Below are positions 59,800-64,000 of a DNA stretch of 64,000 bases, one piece after another; position 1 is the first letter of the stretch, and every line of letters starts with the position of its first letter. The translations under genes and the position numbers were made by a program. This DNA comes from Spirogloea muscicola (taxonomy: Eukaryota > Streptophyta > Zygnematophyceae > Spirogloeales > Spirogloeaceae), in the NCBI GenBank assembly GCA_009602725.1, contig WELB01000020.1, positions 1,059,623-1,123,622 on the forward strand, given 5' to 3'. The notes below the pieces were generated by a model. That model was not told where the DNA came from and searched no databases. It saw only the letters and a list, made by a program, of their open reading frames with translations.

Positions 59800-60616
59800 C
59801 TTCACTTCCAGATGGCACCAACTGCGCGAAAGTTTTGACGCTATAAACTACGTCCCAGGTCCCTTTGCTGAGTACAAGGGCTGTGCTACTGCTTCGCGCA
59901 TGTAGGCCACATACCTGTGTGAGCCATATAAATATGGCTGTAGGATGATACCCAGTCAGGACATCACAGGTATGCCCACTTATCGAATGGCAGCCTTTCA
60001 ATCCTGCAAACACATTTCTAGCACTCACGAGGACCTGGGGTTTCCACTAGAGTTTGACTGTGTCATCCTTGTGCTAAACAATACAGTAATGACAAGTGCA
60101 AGCTGAACCTCCTCTCAGATGGTACTCGTTGCAACATAACTGGCTTGAAGACAACATCCTCTCCCGACTGTGGAAAGTGCAGGTTAAGCGAAGACATATA
60201 TCTGAGCTGCTTTCATCGAATCTTGCCATCAGTCTCCTGCCACGCCTGTGTGAAGGGGCGAGCTCAGCATTGCAGAATAAATACTTAAGTAGCGCTCTCC
60301 GTGAGTTGACAGCATCTTCCATGGATAACTGCTAGGCTGAGCTGTAAAGCTCTTCAGTTCTCTTGGGATCATTTCTCTTGAGCTTCCTCCTCTCCAGCTT
60401 GACTTGACGTTATGCCGTCTTTGCAGTGAGGGCATCTGCCAGACTGTCAGCTACAAGCCAGTCGACACGCATTGCGGTGGTCCCTGCTCCTATGGTTGCT
60501 GCGCCACCTGTGATGAACAAGGAACCTGCATCTTTCACGATGGTGACAACTGCCACATTGGTAATTTTTTGGGCACATATGAAGGTACTCGCCGCGTTAT
60601 AGATATTTGTTGTTAG

Positions 60617-61560
60617 CAATATTGCACGAGCGGAAGAGGCAGCTTTCAACACTTGCTTCACGAGACCCTCGAATAAGGAATGGCTACTCAATTTCCAAGA
60701 CCCTCAAAATATGGGATGGCAATATCAGGCAAAGGCAATGTGTTGCCCACCTCTCAGACCACCATCGTCTTTATATCAAGAGGATTTGCAAGTCTAAGCT
60801 TCAGCTTGCAAGTCATGGACACCATTGGACGAGACCTCAGCAGCTGTAAGGCTGCTCAGTACAACCCTCGTCAAGTCCTCCAAATTCTCCCTCCTTTTTG
60901 ACAAGCTGCTGCTAAGACTAGCAAGAAGATGCAGGCCTTAAGCATAGAGCTTGTGAGATTGTCATTAGAACCTTAGAGCCAAGATCCTTAACACTTGAAA
61001 TTCTTGTGAGCATCGCATTGACAATTTCAGCTCGCAGCATTGAAGACTCATCTTGACCATTACAGAACTTTCTCATTGGACTTACACTATCTCATTCCAT
61101 CAAACATTGCTCATCGGACTTACAGTACTCGTGATTTTCATTGGTGTCTGACCCAGAATCTTGCGCACAGATGGGAGCACGAATCTCGAGGGCTGAGGGC
61201 TGAGTCTCTTGATCTTTGTGAATGTTGTCATTCTCGTTTGGTTGCTTCAAGCTCGCAGCCTTCAAGACTTGTCTTGATCACTACACACATTTTTCTTGCA
61301 CACTGAAGCTCTTTTCCTCTCCAAGTAAGTGATGGTCTGCCCCAAAGCATTGCACCGGTGGGAGCACACACTTGGATGACAAGAGCCCTCCTTGAGCGGG
61401 CTTCACAACCTGCTTCCATTAAAGAGGTCATCTCAATGACCTGAGTCGCATACTGTCCAGGTGCAACAACTTGCCCCTCCTCACACAGGCAGGGATGAGT
61501 TGTCCTTCTCAAGTTCGGCCGTAAAGGGGTTTAGAAGCCAACCCCGTCCAATGAAGCGAC
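60617..61560 (+). repeat. 3' flank of gene E, inverse of the gene D flank
   Basis: Aligns with the reverse complement of 41220-42170 up to CCAACCCCGTCCAA at about 61540-61556. No coding sequence recognised. Confidence 0.7.
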
Positions 61561-61599
61561 CTGCTTTAGAGTGTCTCAAAGCTCTCAAAGCTCTCAAAG

Positions 61600-62830
61600 G
61601 ACGATAACGGGACGGGTGCCGGAACGGCACAGGAGCATACCGTGCGTCTCGAGGCTAACGGCCGCAGAATTTGGGTGGTTATGGTGGAATTTGCCCGCAA
61701 ATTCCCCACACATGCAACCGCTAACAGCACTGATTGGCCCCACAAACGGTGGGAGCGTTACAGCTCTGCCGGTGCTCCCTGCCTAGAGAAAAGAATCAAC
61801 AAAATGGTAAAGGGGTGGCCCGGCACATGGGGCTAAGTTGCCGATTCCAGGGGCGATCGCGTTGCTCGCTATCTCGCTAGCTATGGCTGCCACCCACGAA
61901 GGGTGCGGCTCTGTACGCGGCCAGGTGGAGCCTGTGCTAGTCCGGCATCTGTAATTGTGCGCCCAGGCGAAGTCTTGGGTAGTCCGGCCTCTGTGTGCGG
62001 CCAGGCAGAGCTTTTGTGCTACTCTGGACTTTGTTTGCTACCAACTAGGACTGTGTGCTAACAGACGAGAGTCTGTGTATTACCATGAGCACATCTGCGT
62101 CTGTACAGCCGACACGAGGGCGGCCTGCTGGTCCTCCGGAGAAGGGCAACACTTCTCATGGAAGACTCTGAGTGGAGTAGAGGAGGTAAGACGATTGACC
62201 ACAACAGATAAGAGCAACATACGGAGCAGCCAGAGCAGGAAGATCTTCAACACCTCCGCCCCCCCCCTTCCCCCCCAAACACCCCCGCTTTGACCCTCCT
62301 ACCCATCTCTTGCGACTCGGTCACAATGGCCAGCTAAGAAGAAAGTGCTCGCCCATTGAGGATAGGGGCTGGAGCTAAGAGCGCCCCTCGTCTCTATGAC
62401 CTTTGCGGTCTACTCACACTTTGAGAACTTCTCTTTTTGCTCTCTCTGAGTGTCTTCACACCAGCTAGCCATCCGTCAACTGCATGTGATTTAAGTACCA
62501 CCCCGCTCTCAGTCAGTCAGGCCCTCAAAATCATGACCCTTTGCTTGCAGCTTCTCCCCTGCTACTTGCACCTCTTGTTCTCCTACTTTCTTGTCCCTCC
62601 TTCCTTTGCCTCACTTACAACACACATGTAGGCTCACGAAAGATATCCATGGAGAATGCCATTCATGAAATGTCATTCAGGGCGTCGTGCCAGCGGAGCT
62701 GGCTTATTGGTCAACCCATATGGTACTTCACCTACTACCTACTGACAACGTGGATTGGTGGTGGCTTGTGAGGACATGAGAAATACAACCTACTTGTAGA
62801 GATTGCCAGTCATGTGAGCTATCGTACATT
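61600..62830 (+). repeat. Element X, right copy (outer part of the inverted duplication)
   Basis: Starts near the palindrome GTGCCGGAACGGCAC (61617). A 64-codon frame with VEFARKFPTHATANSTDWPH is partly conserved in the left copy. A leader with repeated AGTCCGGCxTCTG and GCGGCCAGGC motifs follows, then the MSTSASV frame from 62089 and a long non-coding part matching 36560-37090. A minus-strand LINE-A tail (AGTGCTCGCCCATTGAGGAT) interrupts it at 62340-62380. Confidence 0.6.
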
Positions 62831-63607
62831 TTGCTTGCACAGAGCCACTTCAAGACCTCACCATTGATGGTTTCAGTGGTGGAGGCCACAAGGAGGTGTT
62901 GGACCAACTGCGTTCTTGCCAACGGCTGACTCAACTCAGAATTCAAGGCACCCACACTATACTATTACTGAAAATCGACCAACAAAGCTGCCATGCACAA
63001 GACAGCACTGATGCTATACAAATGCAGTGACATATGGTGACCCAAATACTCGACCTAGATAGCACCTTAGTCGAGCTCCTGGACAGATATTTTCAATGCA
63101 CCACAGAAAGAGATTCTTCTTGTAGTAATACAGTAGAGCTGAGGAATAAAGCAAGCACTATAACATCACCATCACATGTAGGTGCTGCCGGCTTTGGCAT
63201 GAGGACTTGTTGGATAGGGCAAGGACCTGCAAGGACAGACTCCAATACGTAGTCCTAGACGTGTTGAATGACTTCCATTCCAGCAGTCCTACAAGACTAT
63301 CTTCCTTCGCACAGAGAACTGTAAATTATTTTGATTGATAGCATATCATGCAGAGATATCACGCAAAGTCGAAAGATCAACTTGATAGAGCGGTCGTACT
63401 TTCTTGGGAGTCATGCAATATGCTTGCTGAAGTTTAGGTTTCATGAGGAGGAGATTGCATCGCTTCAGAGTCAAGCAAGCCCCAAATGGGGTGAGCCCCT
63501 TTCCTCCTTATGTCAAGAACAAGCTTGAAGGACGCTCAAATCAGCATACCCTAGTACGTCCATACGTTGACTGAGGGCTTGTTTGCCATTTGGTGACAAT
63601 GACCACA
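62831..63607. other. No recognised feature
   Basis: Moderately AT-rich, short frames only, no match noticed elsewhere in the window. It is the 3' flank of the partial gene at the right edge. Confidence 0.35.
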
Positions 63608-63900
63608 TCAATTTTTGATGGCCTTCTTTTTAGGGGGTGGGGGGTTTGGCTTCTTCTTCCCCTTCTTGGTGGACGTGTGCTTCTTACCCTTCTTGGTCGG
63701 TGGTGTGTGCATGCCCTTTGTGGTCGAAGGCTTGGTTGCGGGCTTGGTTGCAGGCTTGACAATGATGACGCCGTTCATGGTGTATAGGAATACACAGTCC
63801 TGGTAATAGTATGTGCCGGCCTGCGCAAAATGCAGAGCACATTCAGGGGCATAGCCATCATCAGAATTGCCTTACACCATTGTAGAAGCAGAGGGTAACT
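63608..63900 (-). CDS. Gene F: possible last exons of another Cys-module protein, partial
   Basis: The minus-strand frame reads YAPECALHFAQAGTYYYQDC, then a tail rich in Lys, Thr and Pro (VKPATKPATKPSTTKG, TPPTKKGKKHTSTKKGKKK, NPPPPKKKAIKN) and a stop at 63608. The first part has the Cys spacing of the modules in genes 1 and B. LCFYNG is readable just upstream in another frame, so a short intron or a frameshift lies near 63877. The basic, proline-rich end is unlike the other members and could bind acidic wall polymers. The rest of the gene is outside the window. Confidence 0.4.
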
Positions 63901-64000
63901 ATTGGAAAACAGGAACCTAGGCAACAACTATGCGAACGGCTGCATGTGGGTCAGCACTACCACAGTCACGATAAAATTGTAGGCAGGTCAGTACGTGCGA

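Larger units (their letters stand above)
54490..60616 (+). pseudogene. Gene E: inverted duplicate of gene D, decayed
   Basis: Exons: leader ~54490-54556 (GAADGAELPARR, then APHPD), N-cap 55059-55215 (LAALRDFQAAVFHPPVLASW), LRR 55471-55542, 55693-55764, 56128-56199, 56539-56610, 56807-56875, 57100-57182, ~57377-57453, 57732-57822; C-cap 57938-58157; Cys exons 58441-58549, 58743-58842, 59080-59179, 59328-59420, 59608-59901, 60087-60182; last 60427-60616, ending in TAG. Every exon has a partner in D, in the same order. Breaks: the signal-peptide part is unreadable (N at 54489), an in-frame TAA in the NFTGTLPRNLLD exon (~57435), one-base shifts in the exons at 57.8, 58.0 and 58.45 kb, and a LINE-A insertion of about 160 bp in exon 59608-59901. 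Most splice sites are kept. No full-length product is expected. Confidence 0.8.

Overview
The window is nuclear DNA of a eukaryote, most likely a green alga (Viridiplantae). The clues are genes split into many short exons with GT/AG introns, plant-type leucine-rich repeats (LxxNxLTGxIPxxIGxL), TTTAGGG-like repeats inside introns, a Copia element primed by initiator Met-tRNA, and a nuclear copy of mitochondrial DNA with part of rps4. A mitochondrial rps4 fits trebouxiophytes or streptophytes better than volvocine algae. The exact lineage cannot be fixed from this window.

Host content is one gene family. I see six members, here called 1, A, B, C, D and E, plus the possible tail of a seventh (F) at the right edge. 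The apparent full design is: a signal-peptide exon, an LRR N-terminal cap exon, a run of exons each coding exactly one 24-residue LRR (72 bp, phase 2 at both ends), an LRR C-cap exon, then 4 to 7 short exons each carrying a small module with about four cysteines, and a Cys-rich last exon. I see no kinase and no membrane anchor after the signal peptide, so the products look secreted. Layout: gene 1 (-) 8916-16480; A (+) 20064-24280; B (+) 25068-30475; C (-) 31543-36214; D (-) 42171-47985; E (+) 54490-60616; F (-) from 63608. Gene 1 is the largest. It carries a roughly 740-bp unit of three LRR exons repeated in tandem. B and D are close to intact. A, C and E show stops, frameshifts or insertions and look like decaying paralogs.

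D and E, with flanking DNA on both sides, form a large diverged inverted duplication (arms about 36.6-48.0 kb and 54.4-62.8 kb, spacer about 6.4 kb). The left arm was later enlarged by LINE sequence and by a mitochondrial DNA insertion. The right-arm gene E was later hit by a short LINE fragment inside a coding exon.

The rest is mobile-element debris. It includes a broken Copia element (2.85-8.1 kb), remnants of one or two other LTR elements (17.4-18.7 kb), and many 5'-truncated LINE ends of two families. LINE-A has a 3' tail with a GGCTGG...CCAGCC hairpin. LINE-B has a tail with GTACTTGGCC...GGCC. LINE-A tails occur about 25 to 30 times on both strands. Exon limits were read by eye from splice consensus and comparison between paralogs.
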